DNA of 9,639 nucleotides from JBFLXN01 sp040755715 [NCBI: Candidatus Edwardsbacteria bacterium] (GCA_040755715.1 JBFLXN010000107.1:1-9639), one strand, 5' to 3'. Numbered from the stretch's first letter, positions 1 to 6,894 are shown. The notes: generated by a model not told the origin, from the sequence alone. Translations and numbers: made by a program.

Positions 1-161
1 TAATACAGATAAACTTAAATATTCTATTAAAACTGTATTTAAAGGTATTAACCGTTCTCCATTGTCAATACAAAATTATGTTTTACCATATAAATAATTT
101 ATCAAAAATTATGCCGTTTCATATAGATAATCACTGGCGCAAGGAATAAGGAGAGAAAAAA
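1..161. other. AT-rich leader with no recognisable gene
   Basis: No coding region is supported here. The stretch is AT-rich and ends in a good Shine-Dalgarno sequence, AAGGAG at 148-153, eight bases before the GTG at 162. A weak promoter-like pair can be drawn: TTGTCA at 62-67 and TACCAT at 84-89, spaced by 16 bases. It matches the sigma-70 consensus poorly and is not called as a promoter. The S10 and L3 genes that normally precede L4 are absent from this leader. Confidence 0.6.
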
Positions 162-736
162 GTGTTGAGAAAAAATAGTTCTAATGCAGAAAAGATGAAA
201 GAAGAATTCTATAAAGGTATGCAAGAACTAAAAGAGAGACAAGAAAAAACTATAGATAAAGTTGAAAAAGAAATAGATAAAGTAAATAAAATGGTGGGCA
301 AGATGACAGATGGTTGGGGAAAATTCGTTGAAGGATTAGTCGCTCCATCAATTCCAGTACTTTTCAAAAATATTGGTATAAAAATCAGTGGGATTTATCA
401 GAGAGCAGAAAGATTTAGAAATGGCAGAGAAATGGAAGTAGACCTTCTATGCATTGGACAGAAGGATGGGAAAAATGTTGCTATTGCCACAGAAGTTAGA
501 AGCAATCTTGAAATTAATGATGTAAAGGAGTGGGCAAAAAAACTTGAGAATTTTTTTATTTTTTTTATGAATATCGTGATTGGGAAGTTATCCCTGTTGT
601 CGCTGGAATAAGACTTGAAGAAGGAGTGAAGGAATATGCAGAAAAAACGGGGTTTTATATCCTTGCACCATCCGGAAATAATATGAAAATTTTAAATAAA
701 AGGAAATTCAGACCAAAGATTTATACGACAAAATAG
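162..736 (+). pseudogene. Frameshifted coiled-coil / PD-(D/E)XK nuclease-like protein (DUF3782-like)
   Basis: The uninterrupted frame from GTG at 162 stops at 611 (149 aa). From 569 the homologous reading continues in another frame (Y-E-Y-R-D-W-E-V-I-P, then V-V-A-G-I-R-L-E-E) to a TAG at 734-736. One extra T in the T8 tract at 559-566 would restore a protein of about 191 residues. Residues 10-50 are charged and heptad-like, suggesting a coiled coil. Then come W52-G53-K54-F55-V56-E57, E92-V-D94-L-L and E111-V-R113, matching the nuclease-fold pattern of this family (E, D, E-x-K), with Arg in place of the catalytic Lys. The proteins are common in archaea, cyanobacteria and candidate phyla; their function is not established. 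It ends 28 bases before L4, so they are probably co-transcribed. It could be a decayed gene, a sequencing error in the homopolymer, or a gene expressed by -1 frameshifting. Confidence 0.72.
560..566 (+). other. T-TTT-TTT slippery heptamer at the frameshift
   Basis: In the phase set by the GTG at 162 the codons are ATT TTT TTT ATG, so bases 560-566 form X-XXY-YYZ with all positions T. A -1 slip here makes the next codons TAT GAA TAT CGT, which is exactly the phase carrying the rest of the homologous protein. Two T runs (551-557 and 559-566) lie together, so polymerase slippage or a base-calling error is also plausible. No obvious strong stimulatory hairpin was seen just downstream. Confidence 0.45.
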
Positions 737-764
737 AAGGGGAAAAATAGTAGAGGAAGTAATT

Positions 765-1418
765 ATGACCATTGAAACAAGTCTTTATACTATCACCGGT
801 GAAGAGAAAGGAACAGTGGAGCTTCCCACTGAAATCTTTGGCGTTAAGCCTAATGAGCATGCTGTCTGGGCAGCGGTAAGGATGTATCAGGCTAACTTGA
901 GACAGGGAACTGCTTCTACAAAGACTCGGACTACTATTTCCGGGGGGGGGAAGAAACCATGGATTCAGAAAGGAACAGGCCAAGCAAGAGCAGGCTCAAG
1001 ACGCTCTCCTCTCTGGGTCGGGGGAGCCATCACCCACGGACCGCATCCCCGGGATTATTCCTATTCAATTCCTAAAAAAGTGCGACACCTGGCTCTGTGT
1101 TCAGTCATCTCTGATAGACAAAAGAAAAATAATCTTCTCATTTTAGAAGAATTGAAAATAGATGAGCCAAAGACAAGGAAAATGATAGAAATCTTAGAAC
1201 AACTAAATCTCACAGGTAAAAAATCACTCTTTTTGGTAAATAAAATTGATGAGAACTTAAAAAGAGCCTCAAGGAATATTCCCAAAATTGAAATAAAAAG
1301 AGCCCAAGATGTAAATGTATACGATGTTTTGCTTTATGATAAATTAATTATGACTAAGTCTGCAGTAGAATCTTTGAAGGAGGTGCTTTGTCTTGAAAGA
1401 CCCAAGAGAAATCATTAA
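765..1418 (+). CDS. rplD: 50S ribosomal protein L4
   Basis: L4 (uL4) binds 23S rRNA early in large-subunit assembly, and its extended loop lines the peptide exit tunnel near L22. The 217-residue product is full length for the family. Its tunnel loop is recognisable at about residues 59-76 (S-G-G-G-K-K-P-W, then [10 protein letters not shown]), followed by the R-R-S-P-L-W-V-G-G segment. The ATG at 765 follows GAGG at 753-756. The last 26 bases overlap the start of L23. Gly60-Gly62 are encoded by a run of nine G (942-950), a possible slippage spot. In Escherichia coli L4 represses its own operon through the S10 leader; no such leader is visible here, because L3 and S10 are not directly upstream. 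Confidence 0.97.
   Translation: MTIETSLYTITGEEKGTVELPTEIFGVKPNEHAVWAAVRMYQANLRQGTASTKTRTTISGGGKKPWIQKGTGQARAGSRRSPLWVGGAITHGPHPRDYSYSIPKKVRHLALCSVISDRQKKNNLLILEELKIDEPKTRKMIEILEQLNLTGKKSLFLVNKIDENLKRASRNIPKIEIKRAQDVNVYDVLLYDKLIMTKSAVESLKEVLCLERPKRNH
1377..1384 (+). promoter_or_regulatory. Strong Shine-Dalgarno setting the TTG start of L23
   Basis: AAGGAGGT lies inside the L4 coding sequence and ends eight bases before the TTG at 1393. It is a full-length anti-16S match and decides the start, since no ATG is available at the expected N-terminus. Confidence 0.8.
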
Positions 1419-1683
1419 AAGAGCACTGGTTACTGAGAAAGGAACCAAATCAAAGGATGAACAAAATAAATATTTCTTCATGGTAAGTGGGAAGGCTAAC
1501 AAATTAGAAATTAAAAAAGCTATTCAAGAACTTTTTAAGGTTAAAGTAACAAAGGTAGTTACCTTTAATGTTTTAGGTAAAATCAAAAGATTAGGAAGAT
1601 TTGAAGGAAGAAAGTCTTCTTGGAAAAAAGCCGTGGTCACTTTAGCCAAAGGCGAAAAAATAGAATTGTTTGAAGGAGTTTAA
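1393..1683 (+). CDS. rplW: 50S ribosomal protein L23
   Basis: L23 (uL23) sits at the mouth of the exit tunnel and is the docking site for signal recognition particle and trigger factor. The 96-residue product has the expected form: an N-terminal [16 protein letters not shown] segment, the [18 protein letters not shown] helix and strand, then a basic loop (about 64-80) reaching into rRNA. Translation starts at TTG, supported by the AAGGAGGT eight bases upstream. The 26-base overlap with the L4 end implies translational coupling. L2 follows after nine bases. Confidence 0.96.
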   Translation: MKDPREIIKRALVTEKGTKSKDEQNKYFFMVSGKANKLEIKKAIQELFKVKVTKVVTFNVLGKIKRLGRFEGRKSSWKKAVVTLAKGEKIELFEGV

Positions 1684-1692
1684 AGCAAAAAC

Positions 1693-2514
1693 ATGGGAAT
1701 AAAAAATTACAGACCAATTACACCAGGACTGAGACATAGAACTGGTTATACCTTTGAAGAGATTACAAGAAGTGAGCCATACCGACCGTTGCTTCGCCCT
1801 AAGCCCAAAAGTGGTGGAAGAAATCTACATGGTCATGTGACGGCCAAGCATCGGGGGGGGGGACATAAACGTGCCTATCGCTTGATTGATTTCCGCCGCG
1901 ATAAGTTTGGCATTCCGGCTAAGATAGAATCAATTGAATATGACCCAAATCGCTCTAGCAGAATTGCTTTACTTTCCTATCTTGACGGAGAAAAGCGCTA
2001 CATTTTGGCTCCTTTGGGACTACAAGTGGGAGATAAAGTGGTATCCGGACCAGGTTCAGAAATTAAAGTAGGTAATGCCTTACCTTTGGCCGAAATTCCG
2101 GTAGGTACGGCTATTCATAACATTGAGCTACAAAAAGGAAAAGGTGCACAATTAGTTAGAAGTGCTGGGGTGTCCGCTCAATTGATGGCCCAAGAAGGTG
2201 ATTATGCCCAGGTGAGACTTCCTTCTGGTGAAGTCAGAATGATTAGACTTGATTGTCTGGCCACTATTGGTCAGGTGGGAAATCTAGAACACGCAAATAT
2301 TTCTTTGGGTAAAGCCGGCCGTTCAAGGTGGCTTGGCTGGCGTCCTCGGATAAGAGGAGTTGCCACTAACCCTCACGACCACCCCATGGGCGGCGGCGAA
2401 GGAAAATCCTCTGGTGGACGCCATCCCTGTAGCGAAACGGGATTCTTAGCCAAAGGTAAAAAAACCCGGCAGAAAAAAGTTTCAGATAAATATATTATTA
2501 AACGGAGAGGATAA
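1693..2514 (+). CDS. rplB: 50S ribosomal protein L2
   Basis: L2 (uL2) is a primary 23S rRNA-binding protein needed for subunit association and for peptidyl transferase centre formation. At 273 residues it is full length. Clear landmarks are S-K-S/K-S-G-G-R-N near 38-44, [11 protein letters not shown] at 53-63, E-Y-D-P-N-R-S at 82-88, and the C-terminal [12 protein letters not shown] at 226-237. H230 corresponds to the functionally important His229 of E. coli. The next conserved His (H-P-H) is Met232 here, a variant also known in Bacteroidota as I recall. Codons for Gly55-57 lie in a run of ten G (1853-1862). The nearest Shine-Dalgarno, AAGGAG at 1673-1678, is unusually far from the ATG (14 bases). 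S19 starts three bases after the stop. Confidence 0.98.
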   Translation: MGIKNYRPITPGLRHRTGYTFEEITRSEPYRPLLRPKPKSGGRNLHGHVTAKHRGGGHKRAYRLIDFRRDKFGIPAKIESIEYDPNRSSRIALLSYLDGEKRYILAPLGLQVGDKVVSGPGSEIKVGNALPLAEIPVGTAIHNIELQKGKGAQLVRSAGVSAQLMAQEGDYAQVRLPSGEVRMIRLDCLATIGQVGNLEHANISLGKAGRSRWLGWRPRIRGVATNPHDHPMGGGEGKSSGGRHPCSETGFLAKGKKTRQKKVSDKYIIKRRG

Positions 2515-2517
2515 ACT

Positions 2518-2829
2518 ATGAGTCGGTCATTAAAAAAGGGTCCTTATGTTGATGAAAAACTTCTAAAAAAAATTGAGGAAATGAATAAAACCGGCGAGAA
2601 AAGAGCAATTAAAACCTGGGCCAGAAGGTCAACTATTCCTCCAGAGTTTGTAGGACATACCTTAACCGTTCATAATGGCAATAAGTTTATTCCAATCTAT
2701 ATTACTGAAAATATGGTGGGACATAAAGTGGGTGAATTTGCTCCTACCAGAATTTTTAGACGACACGGAGCTGTAGGTAAAGAAAAAGCAGAAGAAAAAA
2801 CAGAGAAGACCACTATCATTAAAGCCTAG
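2518..2829 (+). CDS. rpsS: 30S ribosomal protein S19
   Basis: S19 (uS19) lies in the head of the small subunit, with S13, and contacts the A-site finger and tRNA. Conserved parts are [12 protein letters not shown] at the N-terminus, [15 protein letters not shown] at 34-48, [10 protein letters not shown] at 51-60, and [11 protein letters not shown] at 68-78. The 103-residue length exceeds the usual 90-95. The extra part is a charged tail after the F-R-R-H-G segment, rich in Glu and Lys (about 88-103), of unknown use. The Shine-Dalgarno GGAGAGG lies at 2504-2510. The close spacing with L2 suggests coupling. Confidence 0.97.
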   Translation: MSRSLKKGPYVDEKLLKKIEEMNKTGEKRAIKTWARRSTIPPEFVGHTLTVHNGNKFIPIYITENMVGHKVGEFAPTRIFRRHGAVGKEKAEEKTEKTTIIKA

Positions 2830-2841
2830 AAAGGGTTAACT

Positions 2842-2940
2842 ACAGAGATAACTCATTGCAAATTGCAAAATTAGCAATTAGTCCCGATAAATAATCGGGA
2901 ATAATTTTACATTGATAATTTTGAAATGAATTATCTCTGT
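2842..2940. repeat. 99-base imperfect palindrome between S19 and L22
   Basis: The outer arms ACAGAGATAACTCATT (2842-2857) and AATGAATTATCTCTGT (2925-2940) pair at 15 of 16 positions. At the centre TCCCGAT (2882-2888) pairs perfectly with ATCGGGA (2894-2900) around a five-base loop. The intervening AT-rich parts pair partly (CAAAATTA with TAATTTTG-like segments). It has the form of a miniature inverted-repeat element or other non-autonomous fold-back. No coding capacity is seen. Confidence 0.75.
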
Positions 2941-2971
2941 GCCCTCTCTGTGGTGAAAGATTTTATGGTAG

Positions 2972-2990
2972 CACAGGCTTCCAGCCTGTG
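2972..2990. repeat. Perfect 8-bp hairpin just upstream of L22
   Basis: CACAGGCT (2972-2979) and AGCCTGTG (2983-2990) form a perfect stem with the three-base loop TCC. The right arm supplies a GTG at 2988 that is in frame with L22, which creates a spurious upstream start. The real L22 Shine-Dalgarno follows within ten bases, so the hairpin could influence access to it. Confidence 0.7.
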
Positions 2991-3011
2991 TCTAATAGTA
3001 AGGAAAGAATA

Positions 3012-3356
3012 ATGGAAGCTAAGGCATTAGAAAAATATATTCGGATTAGTCCTCGTAAACTCCGTTTGGTGGCAGATTTAGTGAAAGGAAAGAGCTGTCA
3101 CGAAGCTTTGACTCTCTTGAAATTTACCCCTCGGGCTGGTAGTCCTATCTTAGAAGAAGCTATTAGTTCAGCGGTAGCCAATGCCATTAACATTGCTGGT
3201 AGCACTAAACTCTCAGTAGATAATTTAATAATCAAAGAGCTCAGAGTTGACGCTGCCCCCACTATGAAACGATATAGACCACGTGCCAGAGGTCGAGCGG
3301 ATTTGAGACGAAAGAGAATGAGCCACATCTTAGTAAGAATAGGAACAGAAGAATAA
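3012..3356 (+). CDS. rplV: 50S ribosomal protein L22
   Basis: L22 (uL22) binds 23S rRNA domains and, with L4, narrows the exit tunnel through its beta-hairpin. From ATG 3012 the product is 114 residues, normal for the family, beginning M-E-A-K-A-L-E-K-Y-I-R-I-S-P-R-K-L-R-L-V. The hairpin region R-A-R-G-R-A-D-L-R-R-K-R-M-S-H is near the C-terminus. I chose 3012 because it gives the family N-terminus and follows TAAGGA (2999-3004) by seven bases. The in-frame GTG at 2988 would add eight residues but lies in the arm of a palindromic repeat. A 182-base gap with repeats separates it from S19, where the two are usually adjacent. Confidence 0.95.
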   Translation: MEAKALEKYIRISPRKLRLVADLVKGKSCHEALTLLKFTPRAGSPILEEAISSAVANAINIAGSTKLSVDNLIIKELRVDAAPTMKRYRPRARGRADLRRKRMSHILVRIGTEE

Positions 3357-3367
3357 ATCTAAAAATC

Positions 3368-3532
3368 AAATATCAAAATGACATACCAAAATCCAAATAC
3401 TAAAAATAACCAATCACCAAATCTCAATAACCAAATAATAACCAATATTTCAAACCTGAAGTTTGGTGTTTGGTAAATTGATTATTGGAGCTTGGTTATT
3501 GATGATTTTATCGTTTTGATTTTTTGATATTT
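3368..3532. repeat. Nested 165-base AT-rich fold-back between L22 and S3
   Basis: Several arms nest around a common centre: AAATATCAAAA (3368-3378) with TTTTGATATTT (3522-3532), 11 of 11; CAATAACCAA (3425-3434) with TTGGTTATTG (3492-3501), 10 of 10; ACCAA (3441-3445) with TTGGT (3470-3474); and CAAAC (3451-3455) with GTTTG (3461-3465). The left part also contains a sequence repeated at 6859-6884. It is non-coding and looks like a mobile fold-back or its remnant. Confidence 0.75.
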
Positions 3533-3567
3533 GTCATGCCTGAGGCAGATCCGCCTCTGGCGGACAT
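3533..3567 (-). repeat. 35-bp dispersed palindromic repeat, copy A
   Basis: This 35-base unit contains the palindromic core TCCGCCTCTGGCGGA. Its reverse complement matches 8938-8972 at 32 of 35 positions, so the two copies are in opposite orientation about 5.4 kb apart, each in a gap between ribosomal protein genes. It resembles REP-type intergenic palindromes. It abuts the end of the larger fold-back and ends 12 bases before the S3 Shine-Dalgarno. Confidence 0.8.
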
Positions 3568-3579
3568 TTTGATATTAAA

Positions 3580-3587
3580 GAGGAGGT
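3580..3587 (+). promoter_or_regulatory. Strong Shine-Dalgarno setting the TTG start of S3
   Basis: GAGGAGGT ends six bases before the TTG at 3594. There is no ATG at the conserved N-terminus of S3, so this site decides the start. Confidence 0.8.
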
Positions 3588-3593
3588 GTTGAT

Positions 3594-4253
3594 TTGGGGC
3601 AAAAGACAAATCCAATTGGTTTAAGACTCGGAATCATCAAAAACTGGGATTCTCGGTGGTTTTCTAAAAAAGATTATGCTACACTTCTTAAAGAAGATGT
3701 AGAGATTCGCCGTTACTTAGGCCAGCGATTACAAAAAGCAGGAGTTTCTAAAGTAGAAATTGAAAGGACACCTAAAAGAGTAGCCATTACTTTGCATACC
3801 GCCAGACCAGGAGTGGTTATTGGCCGAAGAGGTAGCGCAGTGGAAGACTTAAAAAAAGAGTTACAGCATCTTACCAAGAAAGAGGTCTATCTGAACATCA
3901 GCGAGGTCAAAAATCCGGAATTGGATGCTTCGTTGATTGCTGATTCTATTGCCAGGCAATTACAACAGAGAATAGCCTTCAGAAGGGCAATGAAAAAAGC
4001 AGTAGCCTCAGCTTTGCGCTCTGGTGCTGAAGGAATCAAAATTGCCTGTGGTGGTAGATTAGCTGGGGCAGAAATTGCCCGCACCGAAAGTTATCACGAA
4101 GGAAGAGTGCCACTTCATACCTTGCGGGCTGATATTGATTTTGCCCGAGCTACTTCGCATACTACTTTCGGGTGCATCGGTGTCAAGGTTTGGGTCTTCA
4201 AGGGCGAAATCCTTGAGAAATCACCTCATTTAGCCCGACAACCACAGGAGTAA
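3594..4253 (+). CDS. rpsC: 30S ribosomal protein S3
   Basis: S3 (uS3) is in the head of the small subunit at the mRNA entry channel and contributes to helicase activity there. The 219-residue protein begins with the family signature [12 protein letters not shown]. The KH domain carries the G-R-R-G loop at 77-80 (V-V-I-G-R-R-G). The C-terminal domain carries [22 protein letters not shown] and ends near [10 protein letters not shown]. The start is TTG with GAGGAGGT six bases upstream. A 237-base repeat-filled gap separates it from L22, to which it is usually directly joined. Confidence 0.97.
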   Translation: MGQKTNPIGLRLGIIKNWDSRWFSKKDYATLLKEDVEIRRYLGQRLQKAGVSKVEIERTPKRVAITLHTARPGVVIGRRGSAVEDLKKELQHLTKKEVYLNISEVKNPELDASLIADSIARQLQQRIAFRRAMKKAVASALRSGAEGIKIACGGRLAGAEIARTESYHEGRVPLHTLRADIDFARATSHTTFGCIGVKVWVFKGEILEKSPHLARQPQE

Positions 4254-4265
4254 TCCTAGTAAACT

Positions 4266-4299
4266 CAAAATTCAAAATGTGTTTGCATTTTAAATTTTG
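4266..4299. repeat. AT-rich hairpin between S3 and L16
   Basis: CAAAATTCAAAATG (4266-4279) pairs at 13 of 14 positions with CATTTTAAATTTTG (4286-4299), leaving a six-base loop. There is no T run directly after it, so it is not called a terminator. It lies 42 bases before the L16 start. Confidence 0.65.
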
Positions 4300-4341
4300 G
4301 TTCTTAATTGTGGTTGAGGTATAATTTGGAGTAATAATTCT

Positions 4342-4758
4342 ATGCTAATGCCAAAACGTGTTAAATACCGCAAGCAACATCGCGGTCGTCGCCGAGGAAT
4401 TGCCAGCAGAGGGAATAAGTTGAGTTTTGGTGAATTTGGGCTTCAAGCCTTACAACCAGCTTGGCTCACCGGTCGCCAAATTGAAGCGGCCAGAATTGCT
4501 GTTACCCGATTTGTTAAAAGAGGCGGAAAGGTTTGGATTCGCATTTTCGCGGATAAACCTGTCACGGCTAAGCCAGCCGAAACGAGAATGGGGAAAGGGA
4601 AAGGAGCAGTAGACCATTGGGTCGCCGTGGTAAAACCAGGCAGAGTCCTGTTTGAGTTGGGAGGGATTCCCTCGGAAGAAGCAAAAAAAGCCATGTTTTT
4701 GGCAGCTCATAAATTACCTATCAAAACAAGATTTATCTCCAGAGAGAAGATATTATGA
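4342..4758 (+). CDS. rplP: 50S ribosomal protein L16
   Basis: L16 (uL16) is a late-assembling large-subunit protein that helps position A-site tRNA and organise the central protuberance side of the peptidyl transferase region. The 138-residue product is full length, starting [16 protein letters not shown]. It contains the conserved loop [12 protein letters not shown] at 77-88. I use the first ATG (4342) because M-L-M-P is the family N-terminus; TTGGAG lies ten bases upstream. Its TGA overlaps the ATG of L29 (ATGA), indicating translational coupling. Confidence 0.97.
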   Translation: MLMPKRVKYRKQHRGRRRGIASRGNKLSFGEFGLQALQPAWLTGRQIEAARIAVTRFVKRGGKVWIRIFADKPVTAKPAETRMGKGKGAVDHWVAVVKPGRVLFELGGIPSEEAKKAMFLAAHKLPIKTRFISREKIL

Positions 4759-4988
4759 AACCTCAAAATATTAGACAACTAACCAGAAAAGAAGTAGAGC
4801 AAAAATTACACGAAGGAATGCAATCACTTTTCAATCTCCGTCTACGGAGAGGCACACAAGAATTAACTAACCCTATCAATTTACGACTTACGAGAAGAGA
4901 AATTGCTCGCCTGAAAACTATTTTAAGAGAGGATGAACTTGGTATTAAAAGACTGGCTTCTGGAATGACTGAGACCAAACACAGTTGA
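4755..4988 (+). CDS. rpmC: 50S ribosomal protein L29
   Basis: L29 (uL29) is a small two-helix protein beside L23 at the tunnel exit. The 77-residue product is slightly long for the family (usually 60-70). It contains [10 protein letters not shown] near the start, then the typical [16 protein letters not shown] with [10 protein letters not shown]. The additional residues are at the C-terminus (after about residue 65). It overlaps L16 by four bases and is followed by an 87-base gap. Confidence 0.95.
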   Translation: MKPQNIRQLTRKEVEQKLHEGMQSLFNLRLRRGTQELTNPINLRLTRREIARLKTILREDELGIKRLASGMTETKHS

Positions 4989-4990
4989 TG

Positions 4991-5029
4991 GTTGATAGTG
5001 GAGAGTTGATAGTTTTTGCTATTAACTAT
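4991..5029. repeat. Short direct and inverted repeats between L29 and S17
   Basis: GTTGATAGT occurs at 4991-4999 and again at 5005-5013, and ATAGTT (5009-5014) can pair with AACTAT (5024-5029). The structure is weak and AT-rich, and probably a degraded relative of the other intergenic fold-backs. Confidence 0.45.
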
Positions 5030-5075
5030 AAATCATAAACTCTTTTACTAATTTTAGGGAGGAAAATCTAATTAT

Positions 5076-5333
5076 ATGATAGAACGGGGAAAACGCAAGA
5101 TAAAAGAAGGAAGAGTGGTCAACGATAAGATGCAAAAAACTATTGTGGTAGCAGTGGGAAGAAGAATAAGACATCCTCTCTACGGAAAAATTATGAAGAG
5201 AACAACCAGATTTGTTACCCATGATGAGAAAAGCGAAGCAAAAATGGGAGACAAAGTGCGAATTATGGAAACCAGACCACTTTCCAAGACAAAACGCTGG
5301 CGCTTGATTGAAGTCCTGGAGAAAGCAAAATAA
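5076..5333 (+). CDS. rpsQ: 30S ribosomal protein S17
   Basis: S17 (uS17) is an OB-fold primary binder of 16S rRNA in the body of the small subunit. The 85-residue product shows the family pattern: [15 protein letters not shown] near the start, then [38 protein letters not shown]. The best Shine-Dalgarno, AGGGAGG at 5056-5062, is 13 bases from the ATG, longer than usual. No closer start is available. A stable hairpin begins directly after the stop. Confidence 0.96.
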   Translation: MIERGKRKIKEGRVVNDKMQKTIVVAVGRRIRHPLYGKIMKRTTRFVTHDEKSEAKMGDKVRIMETRPLSKTKRWRLIEVLEKAK

Positions 5334-5361
5334 ATCCTGCACTTTCATAAAAGTGCGGGAT
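5334..5361 (+). other. Stable 12-bp hairpin directly after the S17 stop
   Basis: Bases 5334-5345 pair with 5350-5361 over all twelve positions (one G-T), closing a CATA tetraloop. The stem contains GCACTTT paired with AAAGTGC. No T tract follows (TAAATAG), so it is a poor intrinsic terminator. It could protect transcript 3' ends, attenuate, or be another palindromic repeat. Confidence 0.6.
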
Positions 5362-5417
5362 AAATAGATAGGTATTAAAAATTACTGAATGAATAGACAG
5401 ACGGAGTGTGAAGTGAA

Positions 5418-5786
5418 ATGATTCAGGAATATACGCGACTCGTTATTGCTGATAATACAGGGGTGAAACGAGCAATGTGCCTCAAAGTCTTTGGTGGTTC
5501 TTACCGCCGCTACGGAAGAGTAGGAGATATTATTAAAGTTTCCGTAAAAGATGTTCTGCCGGGAAGCACCTTTAAGAAAGGAGATATTGCTAAGGCGGTA
5601 ATTGTCCGGACTAAAAAAGAACTAAAACGCAAAGATGGCTCCTACATTCGCTTTGACGAAAATGCCGCCGTCCTAATTGATGAACAGAAAGAACCCAGAG
5701 GAACACGTATCTTTGGTCCAGTGGCCAGAGAATTAAGAGAAAAGCAATTTATGAAAATTGTTTCCCTGGCCCCGGAAGTAATCTAG
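5418..5786 (+). CDS. rplN: 50S ribosomal protein L14
   Basis: L14 (uL14) is at the subunit interface, forming bridges with 16S rRNA and serving as a docking site for the silencing factor RsfS. At 122 residues it has the standard bacterial length. Conserved parts include L-V-I-A-D-N-T-G near the start, [25 protein letters not shown], the [10 protein letters not shown] segment and [18 protein letters not shown] lies eleven bases before the ATG. It is the usual first gene of the spc operon, but no strong promoter is visible in the 84-base gap before it. Confidence 0.97.
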   Translation: MIQEYTRLVIADNTGVKRAMCLKVFGGSYRRYGRVGDIIKVSVKDVLPGSTFKKGDIAKAVIVRTKKELKRKDGSYIRFDENAAVLIDEQKEPRGTRIFGPVARELREKQFMKIVSLAPEVI

Positions 5787-5841
5787 TGCCGTTACAACTT
5801 TTTTAAACTAAAAATTGACATTCTGTTATAGTTTAAGATTC

Positions 5842-5867
5842 CTGAACCTGTCAGGAACAGGTTTCAG
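5842..5867. repeat. Hairpin in the L14-L24 gap
   Basis: AACCTGT (5845-5851) pairs with ACAGGTT (5857-5863) around CAGGA, and the flanks CTG and CAG (5842-5844, 5865-5867) extend it past a one-base bulge. It is non-coding and without a T run. Confidence 0.6.
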
Positions 5868-5876
5868 TGATTTCTG

Positions 5877-5930
5877 TGCCTTCCCTGACCGTTGTGCTAT
5901 GTTGTGAAGCACAGGGGCAGGCAGTGGCAA
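5877..5930. repeat. GC-rich palindromic element ending in GGGCAGGC-type sequence, copy 1
   Basis: TGCCTTCCCT on the left (5877-5886) pairs imperfectly with AGGGGCAGGCA (5913-5923), and TGTGCT (5893-5898) pairs with AGCACA (5908-5913). Its right end, GGGGCAGGCAGTGGCAAAA, closely matches the end of the element at 7196-7240. It finishes just before the L24 ribosome-binding region. Confidence 0.65.
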
Positions 5931-5947
5931 AAAGGAATTTCTAAAAG

Positions 5948-6268
5948 ATGAAAATTGTTAAAGGTGACCAAGTAAAAGTAACAGCCGGTGATGACCGGGG
6001 AAAAGTAGGCAAGGTGTTAAAAATTTTCCCCCCCAAAAATCGGGCTATTGTGGAAGGAATAAATTTTGTCAAGAGACACACCAGGGCTGTAAGACAGGCA
6101 CAACAGGGTGGAATTCTAACAAAAGAATCACCGATACATCTCTCAAATTTAGTCCTAATCTGTCCCAAATGCGGGAAGACGACAAGGGTGGGCAGGATTA
6201 TCCTAGCTCACGGACGAAAAGCTCGGACCTGTAAACAATGTGGTGAAATCTTGGAGAAGGAGAAATGA
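5948..6268 (+). CDS. rplX: 50S ribosomal protein L24
   Basis: L24 (uL24) starts large-subunit assembly at the 5' end of 23S rRNA. The 106-residue product has the KOW motif at its N-terminus ([20 protein letters not shown]) and the typical E-G-I-N-F-V-K-R-H segment. The C-terminal part has four cysteines as C72-P-K-C75 and C95-K-Q-C98, likely a zinc site, as in many bacterial L24 proteins. Seven C in a row at 6028-6034 encode part of F-P-P. The ribosome-binding site is weak (AAAGGA, eleven bases away) and abuts a palindromic element. Confidence 0.96.
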   Translation: MKIVKGDQVKVTAGDDRGKVGKVLKIFPPKNRAIVEGINFVKRHTRAVRQAQQGGILTKESPIHLSNLVLICPKCGKTTRVGRIILAHGRKARTCKQCGEILEKEK

Positions 6269-6287
6269 AAAGAATAATGAGGTAGAT

Positions 6288-6827
6288 ATGGCGAGACTAA
6301 AAGAACTATATCATAAAACAGTAGTTCCACATCTGATGAAGAAATTTGGCTATAAAAATCCAATGCAGGCGCCGAAATTGGAAAAGATTGTCGTCAATAT
6401 GGGTGTAGGCGAAGCAACCCAGGATGTAAAATACTTGGATGCGGCAGTAAAGGATTTGTCAGCCATTACTGGACAGAAACCAGCTATTCGCCGGGCAAAG
6501 AAATCAATTGCCGCCTTTAAATTGAGGACCGGTATGCCTATCGGATGTATGGTTACCCTGCGAGGTGAGCAAATGTATGAATTTTTTGACCGCTTGGTCA
6601 ACATTACTATTCCGCGCATTCGAGATTTTAGAGGTGTGCCGACCAAATCCTTTGACGGTCACGGAAACTATTCTTTGGGAATTACCGAACAAATTATCTT
6701 TCCAGAAATTGATTATGATAAAGTAGCCAAGATTAGAGGAATGGACATTAGTATTGTGACTACTGCTAAAACAGACGAGGAGGCAAAAGAACTGTTAAAA
6801 GAACTGGGGATGCCATTCCAGACCTGA
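6288..6827 (+). CDS. rplE: 50S ribosomal protein L5
   Basis: L5 (uL5) binds 5S rRNA in the central protuberance and contacts P-site tRNA. From the ATG at 6288 the product is 179 residues, the common length, beginning [10 protein letters not shown]. Landmarks are [41 protein letters not shown] and I-P-R-I-R-D-F-R-G. The GAGGT at 6279-6283 is four bases upstream. A longer reading from GTG 6240 overlaps the L24 end and adds 16 residues without family similarity, so it is not used. Confidence 0.96.
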   Translation: MARLKELYHKTVVPHLMKKFGYKNPMQAPKLEKIVVNMGVGEATQDVKYLDAAVKDLSAITGQKPAIRRAKKSIAAFKLRTGMPIGCMVTLRGEQMYEFFDRLVNITIPRIRDFRGVPTKSFDGHGNYSLGITEQIIFPEIDYDKVAKIRGMDISIVTTAKTDEEAKELLKELGMPFQT

Positions 6828-6858
6828 TTTTAAAATTAAAAATCAAAAGGCAAAAATT

Positions 6859-6894
6859 AAAATGACATACCAAAAATCCAAATATTTGATTTTT
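6859..6894. repeat. AT-rich repeat and hairpin between L5 and S14
   Basis: Bases 6859-6884 (AAAATGACATACCAAAA then ATCCAAATA) repeat 3375-3399 in the L22-S3 gap with a single extra A. The right part folds: AAAAATC-CAAATA pairs with TATTTGATTTTT (6872-6894) with one bulged C. Together they indicate a dispersed family with AT-rich arms. Confidence 0.65.

Noticed and set aside
708-983. Reverse-strand open frames opposite L4, L16, L29 and others
   Set aside because: They are complements of well-supported ribosomal genes with no independent features or ribosome-binding sites.
2988-3011. GTG 2988 as the L22 start
   Set aside because: It lies within the right arm of a perfect hairpin, and the added eight residues do not fit the family start at 3012.
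5815-5839. TTGACA at 5815-5820 as a -35 element for the L24 part of the cluster
   Set aside because: No acceptable -10 hexamer lies 15-18 bases downstream; TATAGT at 5827 is only six bases away.
6265-6285. Six-codon mini-ORF overlapping the L24 stop
   Set aside because: The AAGGAG is only two bases from its ATG and it is likely chance, though it could act in translational coupling to L5.
6240-6287. Longer L5 from GTG 6240
   Set aside because: It overlaps L24 and adds residues unlike L5; the 179-residue form from 6288 has the normal length.
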